59,050 nucleotides of DNA from Miltoncostaeales bacterium (GTDB lineage Bacteria > Actinomycetota > Thermoleophilia > Miltoncostaeales > Miltoncostaeaceae), in the NCBI GenBank assembly GCA_030833665.1, contig JAURGT010000007.1:1-59050 (forward strand), written 5' to 3'. Below are positions 41,164 through 49,625 of the stretch, in pieces; the first letter of the stretch is position 1, and each line of letters begins with the position of its first letter. A program made the translations under genes and the position numbers. The notes beneath the pieces are model-generated. The model did no database searches and was not told where the DNA came from. It saw nothing but the letters and a program-made list of their open reading frames with translations.

Positions 41164-41859
41164 ATGGTCACCGCGCGCGGCCTGGTGCACGCGTACGGGG
41201 AGCGCCTCGCCGTCGACGGCGTGGACCTCGAGCTCGGGCCCGGCGAGCGCCTCGCCCTGGCGGGGCCCAACGGCGCGGGCAAGAGCACGGTGCTGCGCCT
41301 GATGGCCACCCTGCTGCGGGCGCAGTCTGGCTCGCTCGAGGTTCTGGGCGAGGAGATCCCGGGTGGCGCCCGCAACGCCCGCCGCGGCATCGGGTACCTG
41401 GCCCACGATCCCCTTGTGTACCTCGACCTCACGGCGCGGCAGAACCTCGAGCTCTATGGCGACCTCTATGGCATCGATGATCGCGATCGCCGCATCGACG
41501 AGCTGCTCGATCGCGTGGGCCTGCTCGGCCGTGCCGAGGACACCGTGCGCACCTTCAGCCGCGGCATGGCCCAGCGCCTCGCGCTCTCGCGCATGCTGCT
41601 GCACCGCCCGCGCCTGCTGCTGCTCGACGAGCCCCATGCGAGCCTCGACGCCCGTGGGGCCGCGCTGCTCGACGATGAGCTGTCAACGGCAACCGCCGAC
41701 GGGCGCGCCGCGATCATCGTGACCCACGAGGTGGAGCGCGTGGCGCGGGTGGCCGATCGCCTGATGGTGCTGCGCGCCGGGCGCGTGGTGCTCGACGAGC
41801 CCACGACCGGGCTCGATCCCATGGCCGTGCGCCGCCGGTACGAGGAGGTGGCGGGATGA
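41164..41859 (+). CDS. ccmA: Heme exporter ATP-binding protein CcmA
   Basis: 231 aa. ABC ATPase: Walker A 'LAGPNGAGKSTVLRLMATLL', Q-loop region 'IGYLAHDPLVYLDLTARQNL' (His-Asp in place of the common Gln), signature 'FSRGMAQRLALSRMLLHRPR', Walker B 'LLLLDEPHASLD' and switch 'AAIIVTHEVERV'. The following ccmB, ccmC and ccmD genes make it the ATPase of the CcmABCD machine that prepares heme for attachment to exported cytochromes c. Its C-terminus extends 20 residues past the usual end (VVLDEPTTGLDPMAVRRRYE). Confidence 0.9.
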   Translation: MVTARGLVHAYGERLAVDGVDLELGPGERLALAGPNGAGKSTVLRLMATLLRAQSGSLEVLGEEIPGGARNARRGIGYLAHDPLVYLDLTARQNLELYGDLYGIDDRDRRIDELLDRVGLLGRAEDTVRTFSRGMAQRLALSRMLLHRPRLLLLDEPHASLDARGAALLDDELSTATADGRAAIIVTHEVERVARVADRLMVLRAGRVVLDEPTTGLDPMAVRRRYEEVAG

Positions 41860-42536
41860 GGGGCCGCCAGCTCATGGCGCTCGTGCGCAAGGACCTGCGC
41901 CTTGAGCTTCGCACCCGCGAGACCATCGTGGCGATGGTGCTGTTCGCCATCGTGATGCTGGCGATCCTTCAGTTCGGCTTCGGCACGCGCGATGACGACC
42001 TCACGCGCTTCGTGGGCGGCCTCATGTGGGTCACGCTCGCCTTCACCGCCGTGCTCGGGGTGGGGCGGTCGTACGTGGCCGAGCGCGAGCAGCGGGTGCT
42101 CGACGGCCTGCTGGTGTCGCCGGTGCCGCGCACGGTGATGCTCGGGGCGAAGGCGATCGCCATCTTCCTCTACATGACCGTCGTGGAGATCGTGGTGATC
42201 CCGCTGGTGGGCATCTTCTTCGTGAAGGGGCCCTACTGGGATGCCATCGGGTGGATCGCCATCGCCGCGGTGCTGGCCAACATCTGCATTGCGCTGTCCG
42301 GGACGCTGTTCTCGGGGCTCGCCCTGTTCACCCGCGCACGCGATCTCATCCTGCCCGTGCTGTTCCTCCCGGCGCTCGTTCCCGTGGTCATCGCCGGGGC
42401 GGGTGCCACCCATGCCGTGGCGGGAGGGCCACATGACATGAGCGAGTGGCGCGGGTACTGCCTGTTCCTGCTCGCATACGCAATACTTTTTGCCCTTGTC
42501 TCAGTCGCGACCTATGACGCCGTCTTCGATGACTGA
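41856..42536 (+). CDS. ccmB: Heme exporter membrane protein CcmB
   Basis: 226 aa, six membrane helices. 'ALVRKDLRLELRTRETIVAM' is the typical CcmB start, then 'LFAIVMLAILQFGFG', 'ERVLDGLLVSPVPRTVMLGA' (as EREQRVLDGLLVSP), 'MTVVEIVVIPLVGIFFVKG' and 'ILPVLFLPALVPVVIAGAGA'. The ATG overlaps the ccmA stop by 4 nt. It forms the membrane half of the CcmAB transporter needed to release holo-CcmE in system I cytochrome c maturation. ccmE, ccmF and ccmH are not in the window. Confidence 0.9.
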   Translation: MRGRQLMALVRKDLRLELRTRETIVAMVLFAIVMLAILQFGFGTRDDDLTRFVGGLMWVTLAFTAVLGVGRSYVAEREQRVLDGLLVSPVPRTVMLGAKAIAIFLYMTVVEIVVIPLVGIFFVKGPYWDAIGWIAIAAVLANICIALSGTLFSGLALFTRARDLILPVLFLPALVPVVIAGAGATHAVAGGPHDMSEWRGYCLFLLAYAILFALVSVATYDAVFDD

Positions 42537-43233
42537 CGGCCCCACACGCATCCCCGGCCAGCGCGCCGCGGTGATCTGGGGGGCCCTCGCGACGATCCTC
42601 GTGGTGGTGTCCACCATCGGGGTCTTCCTCATCGCGCCCGAGGACGCCGACCAGGGGATCATCCAGCGCATCTTCTACTTCCACGTGGCCATCGCCATCG
42701 CGTCGCTCGTGGCGTTCGCCGTGGCGTGCGTGGCGGGCATCCTCTACCTGCGCTCGCGCGACGAGCGGTGGGATGACGTGGGCGAGGCCAGCATCCGTAT
42801 CGGGCTGCTGTTCTCGGTGCTCGTGGTGATCACGGGATCGATCTGGGCCAAGGCCTCCTGGGGCACGTGGTGGGTGTGGAGTGATCCGCGCCTCGTCACG
42901 TACCTGATCGTCGTTCTGATCTACGCCGCCTACTTCGTGCTGCGCTCCTCCGCCGAAGATGACCGGAAGATGCGCTATTCGGCGATCTACGCCATCGCGG
43001 GCTTCGCGTCGGTGCCGCTGTCGTTCTACTCGGTGCGCGTGGCGGAGTCGTTCGTGCACCCGGTGGTGTTCACGTCGGGCGGGGCCGCCATGCCGGGCAC
43101 GATGCTCGGGTGGTTCGTCGTGTCGCAGGCCGCGATGATCGCGCTGTTCGTCGCCCTGCTCGAGGTCGACCTGCTGGGCCGTCGCTCCGAGCGCGCGCTC
43201 CGGCGCCTTGCGATGCGACTGGAGAGCGCATGA
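42529..43233 (+). CDS. ccmC: Heme handling protein CcmC
   Basis: 234 aa from the ATG at 42529, which overlaps ccmB by 8 nt (ATGACTGA). Six membrane helices with the heme-binding tryptophan-rich WWD motif 'ASWGTWWVWSDPRL' and flanking histidines ('IFYFHVAIAIASL' and 'ESFVHPVVFTSGG'). 'IQRIFYFHVA' and 'YLRSRDERWDDVGEASIRIG' are conserved in CcmC/HelC. It presents heme to CcmE on the outer face of the membrane. An upstream ATG at 42514 is less likely. Confidence 0.93.
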   Translation: MTDGPTRIPGQRAAVIWGALATILVVVSTIGVFLIAPEDADQGIIQRIFYFHVAIAIASLVAFAVACVAGILYLRSRDERWDDVGEASIRIGLLFSVLVVITGSIWAKASWGTWWVWSDPRLVTYLIVVLIYAAYFVLRSSAEDDRKMRYSAIYAIAGFASVPLSFYSVRVAESFVHPVVFTSGGAAMPGTMLGWFVVSQAAMIALFVALLEVDLLGRRSERALRRLAMRLESA

Positions 43234-43421
43234 GCGGCGGAGCGCAGTACGTGGTGGCCGCATACGCGGTGATCTGGTTCCTCGTGCTGGCCTACGTGGT
43301 GATGCTGGGCGCCCGCACGGCCCGGGTGGGCCGGCAGGTGGAGGCCATCACGCGCATGCTCGATCGGCGCGCGGCGGAGGAGTCGGGCGCCGAGCCGGAG
43401 AAGGTCGAGGAGCGCCCCTGA
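43230..43421 (+). CDS. ccmD: CcmD-like small membrane protein
   Basis: 63 aa. One transmembrane helix (YVVAAYAVIWFLVLAYVVML) is followed by a charged tail (ARTARVGRQVEAITRMLDRR), the pattern of CcmD, which anchors CcmABC to holo-CcmE. The start overlaps the ccmC stop and the end overlaps the next gene (TGATG). The sequence of CcmD is poorly conserved, so the name rests on size, topology and position. Confidence 0.75.
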   Translation: MSGGAQYVVAAYAVIWFLVLAYVVMLGARTARVGRQVEAITRMLDRRAAEESGAEPEKVEERP

Positions 43422-44083
43422 TGGGCCGTGACCTCTACCCGGTCTTCCTCGACCTCACCGACCGCCTCGTGGTGGTGGTGGGAGGGGGCCAGGTGGCCAC
43501 TGAGCGCGCCGGGAAGCTGGCCGCCCACGGCGCACGGGTGCGCGTTGTGAGCCCCGCTCTGGGCGATGCCCTCGCCGCCATGGTTGCCGACGGCCGCGTG
43601 GCCGAGCACCGTGCGCGGCCCTATGCGCCAGGCGACCTCGATGGCGCGGCTCTCGTGGTGGCAGCCACCGACGACGCCGAGGTGAACCGGCAGGTGCGCG
43701 ACCACGCCCGGGCGACCGGGGCCGAGGTGAACGTGGCCGACGACCCCGAGGGGTCCACCGCGGTGATTCCCGCCCTCATGCGCGAGGGCGACCTGGCCAT
43801 CGCGATCACCACGGGTGGCGCCAGCCCCGTGGTGTCGCGTCGCATCCGCGAGGACCTGCAACAGCGCTTCGGCCCGGGCTGGGCCGGCCTCATCGCCCTG
43901 CTCGCCGGAACGCGCGAGGAACTCATCGCCGTGCATCCCGACATCGCATCGCGTCGCGCTGCCGTGGAGGCCCTGCTCGACTCCGGCGTGGTGGACGACA
44001 TCGCCTCCCAGGGCCCCGATGCCTGCCGTGCCCGCGTGCGCGCCGCCCTTGGCCTCGACGCCGCCACCCCGGAGGCCGCGTGA
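43421..44083 (+). CDS. Precorrin-2 dehydrogenase (Met8/CysG N-terminal type)
   Basis: 220 aa. 'YPVFLDLTDRLVVVVGGGQV' followed by 'ATERAGKLAAHGARVRVVSP' is the NAD-binding opening of siroheme synthase. 'ALVVAATDDAEVNRQVRDHA', 'VNVADDPEGSTAVIPALMRE' (here an S/E version of the usual C-F) and 'LAIAITTGGASPVVSRRIRE' follow, as does the dimerisation tail. It oxidises precorrin-2 to sirohydrochlorin and may insert iron. The CobA methyltransferase domain that makes precorrin-2 is encoded 2.2 kb downstream in the cobA-hemD fusion, so the operon can make siroheme as well as heme precursors. Confidence 0.88.
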   Translation: MGRDLYPVFLDLTDRLVVVVGGGQVATERAGKLAAHGARVRVVSPALGDALAAMVADGRVAEHRARPYAPGDLDGAALVVAATDDAEVNRQVRDHARATGAEVNVADDPEGSTAVIPALMREGDLAIAITTGGASPVVSRRIREDLQQRFGPGWAGLIALLAGTREELIAVHPDIASRRAAVEALLDSGVVDDIASQGPDACRARVRAALGLDAATPEAA

Positions 44084-45426
44084 TGCCTCACCTGCTCGTC
44101 GTCGGCATCTCCCACAAGACCGCTCCCGTGGAGCAGCGCGAGAAGGTGGCGCTCACGGAGACAACAGCACGCACCATGGCGCGCGAGCTCGTGCGCCACC
44201 CGGACATCGCCGAGGCCGTGGTGCTCTCAACGTGCAACCGCACCGAGGTCTACGTGCACGCCCTCGAGGCCGGTGGCGCCGAGGATGCCGTGTGCGAGTC
44301 GCTGGTGCTGCACAGCAAGGACATGACCCGCAGCGAGTTCGACTGCGTGCGCTACGCGCACCTCGACGACCGCGCGGTGGCGCACCTGTTCCGCGTGGCG
44401 TCCAGCCTCGATTCGATGGTGGTGGGCGAGAGCGAGATCCAGGGCCAGGTGCGGCACGCATGGGAGCGCTGCGCCGAGGAGGAGTGCACGGGTGTGCTCA
44501 TCGACCGCCTGTTCCGCCAGGCGCTCGAGACCGGCAAGCGCGTGCGCACCGAGACCCGCGTGGCCGTGCGTCCGGTTTCGGTGTCCACGGTGGCCGCCGA
44601 CCTCGCCCGGGAGGCAATCCCCGACCTCGGCGGCCGGCGCGGCCTGGTGGTGGGGGGCGGCCAGATGGCCGAGGCCACGGCCCGGGCGCTCATGGAGCGC
44701 GGCCTCGGCGAGCTGGTTGTGATCAACCGCACCGTCGGAACGGCCCGCGAGATCGCCGAGCGCCTCGGCGGGATGGGCCTGGGCTACGACTGCCTGCCCG
44801 AGGAGCTTTCCATGGCCGACGTGGTGCTCTGCTCCACCGACGCCCCGCATCCGGTCATCTCGGCCGAGCAGGTGACCGTGGCCCTCGAAGACCGCCCTGG
44901 CCGGCCGATGGTGCTCATCGACATCGCCGTGCCCCGCGACGTGCACCCCGACGCCTCGGGCGTGCACGGCGCCGTGCTGTTCGACATCGACGACCTCGAG
45001 CGCGTTGTGGCCCAGCACCGCGACGAGCGCGAGGAGCATGCCAAGCGCGCCGAGGTGATCGTTGGCGAGGAGGTCGAGCGCTACGCCGGCTGGCGTTCGG
45101 GGCTGGCCGTCACGCCGGTCATCACGTCGCTGCGCGAGATGGCCGAGGCCATCCGCCAGGGCGAGATCGCCCGCGTGGCGGGCCCCGACGGGGAGATCAG
45201 CCCCGAGGAGGCCGAGCGCATCGACCAGGTCACCCGGGCGATTCTCAACAAGCTGCTGCACGAGCCCACCGTGCGCGCCCGCGAGGCCGCCACGAGCATC
45301 GATGGGCTGCGTCACGTGGAGTCGCTGCGCATGCTGTTCGGCCTCGACCTGCCCGAGCGCGGACCGCGGCAGCACGAGCCCGATGACGCCCCGGGCATCG
45401 CGGCGCGCCCCGGCGCCCCCGGCTGA
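44083..45426 (+). CDS. hemA: Glutamyl-tRNA reductase
   Basis: 447 aa from ATG 44083 (GTG 44080 is an in-frame alternative). First committed step of C5-route tetrapyrrole synthesis: reduces Glu-tRNA to glutamate-1-semialdehyde with NADPH. 'HLLVVGISHKTAPVEQREKV' is the family start. 'EAVVLSTCNRTEVYVHALEA' contains the catalytic Cys51, and 'RVASSLDSMVVGESEIQGQV' follows. The NADPH domain is 'GLVVGGGQMAEATARALMER' and the C-terminal dimerisation helix bundle is present. Overlaps the Met8-like gene; hemC follows after 9 nt. Confidence 0.95.
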   Translation: MPHLLVVGISHKTAPVEQREKVALTETTARTMARELVRHPDIAEAVVLSTCNRTEVYVHALEAGGAEDAVCESLVLHSKDMTRSEFDCVRYAHLDDRAVAHLFRVASSLDSMVVGESEIQGQVRHAWERCAEEECTGVLIDRLFRQALETGKRVRTETRVAVRPVSVSTVAADLAREAIPDLGGRRGLVVGGGQMAEATARALMERGLGELVVINRTVGTAREIAERLGGMGLGYDCLPEELSMADVVLCSTDAPHPVISAEQVTVALEDRPGRPMVLIDIAVPRDVHPDASGVHGAVLFDIDDLERVVAQHRDEREEHAKRAEVIVGEEVERYAGWRSGLAVTPVITSLREMAEAIRQGEIARVAGPDGEISPEEAERIDQVTRAILNKLLHEPTVRAREAATSIDGLRHVESLRMLFGLDLPERGPRQHEPDDAPGIAARPGAPG

Positions 45427-45435
45427 CGGGCGCCC

Positions 45436-46308
45436 GTGCGCGTGACCGTGGCCACGCGCCGCTCCGCCCTGGCCCTGGCGCAGTCGTGGGCCGTTGCGCA
45501 GGCCCTCGAGGCATCGGGCCATGACGCGCCGCTGCTCGAGCTGACCACCGCGGGTGACCGCTGGAGCCTCGCCGGCGCCGACTCGGCGCCCGGTATGGAC
45601 GTGAAGGGCATGTTCGTGAAGGAGCTCGAGGAGGCCCTCCTCGACGGTCGCGCGGACATCGCCGTGCACTCGGCCAAGGACCTCCCCGGGGAGTTGCCCC
45701 CGGGGCTGGCGGTCATCGCCACCCCGCCGCGCGAGGACCCCTCGGATGTGCTGGTGGGAAGCCGCGGCGGGCTCGAGGGCCTTCCGGATGGAGCGCGCGT
45801 GGGCACCACGAGCCCGCGCCGGAGCGCGCAGGTGCGTGCCGCCCGCCCCGACGTGCGGGTGGTCGAGGTACGTGGCAACGTCGACACGCGACTGGCCAAG
45901 CTCGATGCCGGCGAGGTGGACGCCCTGGTGCTCGCTGCTGCGGGCCTGAGGCGCCTTGGCATCGATCGGCCAGATGTCGTGGCCCTGCCGCTCGAGGTGT
46001 GCCTGCCCGCAGCGGGGCAGGGCATCGTGGCCATCGAGGGCCGCGCCGCCGACGCATCGGTGCGCGATGCCTGTGCGTCCATCGACGATGCCTCTGCCCA
46101 TGCGTGCCTGCTGGCCGAGCGGGCGTTCCTCGCTCGCCTCGGCGGCGGCTGCAGCGTGGCGGCCGGAGCGCTGTGCGTGGCCGAGGGCGACGTCCTGCGC
46201 ATGCGCGCGTGGTGGGAGGGCACCGGCCGGTTCGCCGATGTCGAGGGACTGGCAGTCGATGCGGTCGCGCTCGGCGCGCGCGCCGCCCTCGAGGTGGGTG
46301 CCCCATGA
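45436..46308 (+). CDS. hemC: Hydroxymethylbilane synthase
   Basis: 290 aa, GTG start. It polymerises four porphobilinogens into hydroxymethylbilane. 'VTVATRRSALALAQSWAVAQ' (usual GTRxSxLALAQ), 'VKGMFVKELEEALLDGRADI' with 'AVHSAKDLPGELPPGL', 'GARVGTTSPRRSAQVRAARP' and 'VVEVRGNVDTRLAKLDAGEV' are conserved. The dipyrromethane-cofactor cysteine is in 'ARLGGGCSVAAGALC'. The next gene overlaps by 4 nt. The porphobilinogen synthase that makes its substrate (hemB) is not encoded in this cluster. Confidence 0.95.
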   Translation: MRVTVATRRSALALAQSWAVAQALEASGHDAPLLELTTAGDRWSLAGADSAPGMDVKGMFVKELEEALLDGRADIAVHSAKDLPGELPPGLAVIATPPREDPSDVLVGSRGGLEGLPDGARVGTTSPRRSAQVRAARPDVRVVEVRGNVDTRLAKLDAGEVDALVLAAAGLRRLGIDRPDVVALPLEVCLPAAGQGIVAIEGRAADASVRDACASIDDASAHACLLAERAFLARLGGGCSVAAGALCVAEGDVLRMRAWWEGTGRFADVEGLAVDAVALGARAALEVGAP

Positions 46309-47843
46309 GCCGGGGGATGGTCTACCTGATCGGCGCCGGGCCGGGCGACCCCGGCCTCATCACCGTGCGCGGGCGCGAGGCCCTCATGCGGGCTGACGTG
46401 GTGCTCTACGACCGCCTCGGCACCGAGCAGCTCATGCACCTGGTGCGCCCCGACGCGGAGCTCATCGACGTGGGCAAGGCGCCCGGCCGCGCCAAGCTGA
46501 CCCAGGACGAGACCACCGCGTTGCTGGTGCGCCTCGGCCAGGAGGGTCGAGTGGTCGCCCGCCTCAAGGGCGGCGACCCCTTCGTGTTCGGCCGCGGTGC
46601 CGAGGAGGCCGAGGCCCTCCTGCAGGCAGGCGTGCGCGTGCTGGTGGTGCCGGGCGTCACCTCCGCAATCGGCGCGCCGTCGGCGGCGGGCATTCCCGTG
46701 ACCTACCGCGCGATGTCCACGGCCTTCACGGTGGTCACCGGCCACGAGGACCCGGCGAAGGACGCCGAGCAGAACGACTGGGACCGCCTCGCGGGCCTGC
46801 CGCACACGCTCATCGTGCTCATGGGCATGGGGCGCCTTCGCGGCATCGCCGAGCGGCTCATCGCCGCGGGGCGCCCGGCCGACCAGCCCGCCGCGGCGAT
46901 CCAGTGGGGCACCACGCCCGATCAGCGGTCTGTCACCGCGACGCTCGGCACGATCGCCGACCGGGTGGAGCAGGAGGGCCTCGGCAACCCGGCGATCCTC
47001 GTGTTCGGGGATGTGGTGTCGCGCGAGCCCGGCCTCGCGGCAGCCGGCCGCGGTCCGCTTGCCGGGCGTCGCGTGGTGGTCACCCGGGCCCGCGCCCAGG
47101 CGAGCGACCTCGCGGGCGCGCTCGAGGCACTGGGCGCGAACGTGATCGAGATGCCGGTCATCCGCATCCAGCCCACCGGCCCCACGCCTCACGTCGAGGC
47201 CGCCCTCGACGCCATCGGCGAGTACGACGTCATCGTGATCACCAGCGCCAACGGGGTGGAGGCGCTGGCAGGGCTCATGGCCGCGCGCGGCCTCGACGCA
47301 CGCAGTCTGCGCCCCGAGCAGGTCGTGGCGGCCGTGGGCCCGGCCACCGCGGCCGCGCTGGCAGGTCACGGCATCCGCGCCGACGTGGTGCCCGGGCGTT
47401 TCGTGGCGGAGGCCATGGTGGAGGCCCTCGAGGCCCATCCGATGGACGGCCGCCGGGTGCTCATCGCGCGTGCGCTCGATGCGCGCCCGGTCATCGCCGA
47501 TGCCCTGCGGGCCCGTGGCGCCGAGGTGGACGACGTCGTGGTCTACGAGACCGTGGCCGAAAGCCCGTCTGACGAGGTGATCGCGCAGGCGCTCGATGCG
47601 GACGTCATCACCTTCACCTCGTCCTCCACCGTCACCAATACCCTGGCGGTGCTGGACGCCGCCGAGCGCGCCCGCCTGGCTGCGGGTCCCCGCGTGGTGA
47701 GCATCGGCCCCATCACCTCCGCCACCGCCCGCGATGCCGGCCTCGTTGTGGCCGTGGAGGCCCTGAACAGCGACATCCCGGCGCTGATCGAGGCGGTCAT
47801 CGGACTGGTGGACGCCGAGCCGGCGAACCTGCCGAACGGGTAG
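46305..47843 (+). CDS. Uroporphyrinogen-III methyltransferase / synthase fusion (CobA-HemD)
   Basis: 512 aa, two enzymes in one chain. Residues about 1-245 are SUMT (CobA): 'VYLIGAGPGDPGLITVRGRE', 'DVVLYDRLGTEQLMHLV', 'VVARLKGGDPFVFGRGAEEA', 'VVPGVTSAIGAPSAAGIPVT' and 'TLIVLMGMGRLRGIAERL'. It makes precorrin-2. Residues about 255-512 are HemD: 'GRRVVVTRARAQASDLAGAL', 'YDVIVITSANGVEALAGLMA', 'VVAAVGPATAAALAGHGIRA', 'VLIARALDARPVIADALRAR' and 'DVITFTSSSTVTNTLAVL'. It cyclises hydroxymethylbilane to uroporphyrinogen III. The fusion sits at the siroheme/heme branch point. Confidence 0.94.
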   Translation: MSRGMVYLIGAGPGDPGLITVRGREALMRADVVLYDRLGTEQLMHLVRPDAELIDVGKAPGRAKLTQDETTALLVRLGQEGRVVARLKGGDPFVFGRGAEEAEALLQAGVRVLVVPGVTSAIGAPSAAGIPVTYRAMSTAFTVVTGHEDPAKDAEQNDWDRLAGLPHTLIVLMGMGRLRGIAERLIAAGRPADQPAAAIQWGTTPDQRSVTATLGTIADRVEQEGLGNPAILVFGDVVSREPGLAAAGRGPLAGRRVVVTRARAQASDLAGALEALGANVIEMPVIRIQPTGPTPHVEAALDAIGEYDVIVITSANGVEALAGLMAARGLDARSLRPEQVVAAVGPATAAALAGHGIRADVVPGRFVAEAMVEALEAHPMDGRRVLIARALDARPVIADALRARGAEVDDVVVYETVAESPSDEVIAQALDADVITFTSSSTVTNTLAVLDAAERARLAAGPRVVSIGPITSATARDAGLVVAVEALNSDIPALIEAVIGLVDAEPANLPNG

Positions 47844-47853
47844 CGGCGCGCGC

Positions 47854-48666
47854 ATGAGCCGACCGCTGGGCTTTCTCACCGACTACGGCCCGCAGACCGA
47901 GCACGTGGGTGCCCTGCACGCGGTGGCCGCCACCATGGCGCCCGGCAGCGATCGCATCGATCTCGCGCATGACGTGCCGCCGGGTGACATCCGCTGGGGG
48001 GCGATCCTGCTCGAGCGACTGGTTCGGCTGATGCCACGCGACTCGGTGACCATCGCGGTGGTGGACCCCGGCGTGGGCACCAATCGCCCCGGGGTGGCGC
48101 TGGAGGTGGAATGGGGCCGCATGGTGGTGGGCCCCGACAACGGGCTGCTGGGCCTGGCCGCCGACCGCCTCGGGGCGGTGCGCGCAGTGGAGGTCACGAA
48201 CCCCGACCACATGCGCCCGCCCGTGGCTGCCACCTTCCATGGGCGCGATGTGTTCACCCCCGCCGCGGCGCACCTGGCCCTCGGCGCCCCCCTTGACGAC
48301 CTCGGCCCGGCCGTTGATCCCGCCGCGCTCGGGCGCCCCCAGCTGCCGGAGCCAAGCGCCCCACCGGGTGCGCTTGAGGCCCTGGTGGCCGGGGTGGACC
48401 GCTTCGGCAACCTCGCGCTGTGGGCGCACCCGGAGCACCTCATGGCCGCCGGACTGGTGCACGGCGACCGCCTCTGGGTGGCCACGGCCGAGGGCGGTCG
48501 AACCCAGGCGATGATGGGGCGCACCTTCGCGGACGTTCCCCGCGGCGCGCTGCTGGTCTACCTCGACTCGCACGGGCTCGTGTCGGTGGCGCTCAACGGC
48601 GGCAGCGCCGAGGAGCGCGTGCAGGCGACGGCCGGGGAGGTCGTCGCCCTCCTGCGTCAGGAGTAG
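47854..48666 (+). CDS. SAM hydroxide adenosyltransferase (DUF62/Fl-like)
   Basis: 270 aa. 'RPLGFLTDYGPQTEHVGALH', 'IDLAHDVPPGDIRWGAILLE', 'TIAVVDPGVGTNRPGVALEV', 'MVVGPDNGLLGLAADRLGAV' and 'VAATFHGRDVFTPAAAHLAL' are the conserved blocks of the family. They carry the Asp-Arg-His triad that activates water to split SAM into adenosine and methionine. Relatives include the fluorinase and chlorinase, but the halogenase-specific insertion loop is not evident. It is last in the tetrapyrrole operon, where SAM-using CobA is also found. The end overlaps the convergent glycosyltransferase by 10 nt. Confidence 0.9.
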   Translation: MSRPLGFLTDYGPQTEHVGALHAVAATMAPGSDRIDLAHDVPPGDIRWGAILLERLVRLMPRDSVTIAVVDPGVGTNRPGVALEVEWGRMVVGPDNGLLGLAADRLGAVRAVEVTNPDHMRPPVAATFHGRDVFTPAAAHLALGAPLDDLGPAVDPAALGRPQLPEPSAPPGALEALVAGVDRFGNLALWAHPEHLMAAGLVHGDRLWVATAEGGRTQAMMGRTFADVPRGALLVYLDSHGLVSVALNGGSAEERVQATAGEVVALLRQE

Positions 48667-49376
48667 CGGCCCTTCCAGGCGTTCCTGCGGATGCGCCAGA
48701 TGTCCTCGATGAACGGCGGCAGGTGCTTGCCGACATCGAAGGTCGACTCGTCCCGGAACTCCACCGATACCGGCATCTCCGCGATGCGCGCGCCCATGCG
48801 GCGCGCAAGGTAGAGAACCTCGATGTCGAAGGCGAACGAGTCGATCGTGGCCTTCTCGAACACCCGCCGGGCCCAGTCGGCGGTGAATCCCTTGAAGCCG
48901 GCCTGCGTGTCGCTGATCACCGGCAGCACGAGCAGCCGGCGGGTGGCCTGCACGGCCGCCCCGGCGGCAAGTCGCGCTGCGCTCTTCTCGGTCTCCGCGT
49001 AGGCAGCCAGGCTGCGCTTGCCCGTGACCACGTCGGCCACCCCCGACCGCAGCAGCGCCAGCGCCGGATCCACGTGGAAGGGCGCGATGTTCAAGTCGGC
49101 GTCCACGTAGAAGCGGTAGTCGCCCGTGGCCGCGAGCATGCCCGAGCGCACGGCCCCGCCCTTGCCGCGGTTCTCCGGCAGCCGGTTCAACCGGATGCGC
49201 GAATCGCGCGCCGCGGCGCGCTCCACCAGCGCAGCGGTGCCGTCACCGCTGCCGTCATCGCTCACCACGAGCTCCACCGAGCCGGCGAAGCCGTCCATCC
49301 AGGCGGCCCAGCCATCGAGCGTTGGCTGCAGCCGGCGCTCCTCGTTGTAGGCGGGCACGACGATCGAGAGATCCAT
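48657..49376 (-). CDS. Family 2 glycosyltransferase (dolichyl-phosphate glucosyltransferase-like)
   Basis: 239 aa from the ATG at 49376; the open frame upstream runs into the tRNA and is not coding. 'DLSIVVPAYNEERRLQPTLD' is the GT2 start. 'ELVVSDDGSGDGTAALVERA' and 'YRFYVDADLNIAPFHVDPAL' (metal-binding DxD), 'VISDTQAGFKGFTADWARRV' and 'SFAFDIEVLYLARRMGARIA' match polyprenyl/dolichyl-phosphate glucosyltransferases (ALG5/GtrB type). No C-terminal membrane helices. It probably loads a sugar onto a lipid carrier for surface glycans. GACCAT lies 8 nt upstream of the ATG, a possible -10. Confidence 0.88.
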   Translation of the reverse strand: MDLSIVVPAYNEERRLQPTLDGWAAWMDGFAGSVELVVSDDGSGDGTAALVERAAARDSRIRLNRLPENRGKGGAVRSGMLAATGDYRFYVDADLNIAPFHVDPALALLRSGVADVVTGKRSLAAYAETEKSAARLAAGAAVQATRRLLVLPVISDTQAGFKGFTADWARRVFEKATIDSFAFDIEVLYLARRMGARIAEMPVSVEFRDESTFDVGKHLPPFIEDIWRIRRNAWKGRYS

Positions 49377-49487
49377 CGGGAGGCATGGTCGCAGACAAGG
49401 CGCCCACGCACCGCTATGCGGGTCTCGGTGGCCGGGCCGCTGAACGCACGCGCGCCGCGACCCCTGGGGGAACGCGGCGCGCGGAGA

Positions 49488-49560
49488 TGGCGAGACCCGG
49501 ACTCGAACCGGGGACACCACGATTTTCAGTCGTGTGCTCTACCAGCTGAGCTATCTCGCC
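49488..49560 (-). tRNA. tRNA-Phe (GAA)
   Basis: 73 nt on the minus strand. The acceptor stem GGCGAGA/TCTCGCC pairs over 7 bp, with T8-A9 following. The D-arm AGCTCAGCTGGTAGAGC, the anticodon arm CACGA-CTGAAAA-TCGTG (anticodon GAA, phenylalanine) and the T-arm CCCCGGTTCGAGTCCGGG are all present. The discriminator base is A; CCA is not encoded. Confidence 0.97.
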
Positions 49561-49613
49561 CGGCCGGGGAACGCTAGGCGCGCGTCCGCGCCGATGCAAC
49601 CCGCATCCAGCGG

Positions 49614-49619
49614 TACCAT
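49614..49619 (+). promoter_or_regulatory. Probable -10 box TACCAT (leaderless)
   Basis: TACCAT lies 6 nt before the GTG at 49626, with no ribosome-binding site between. Confidence 0.45.
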
Positions 49620-49625
49620 CGGCGC

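Noticed and set aside
47854-48666. Fluorinase or chlorinase
   Set aside because: The fold is shared, but the conserved motifs are those of the widespread hydroxide adenosyltransferases, the halogenase-specific loop is not evident, and no halometabolite genes are nearby.
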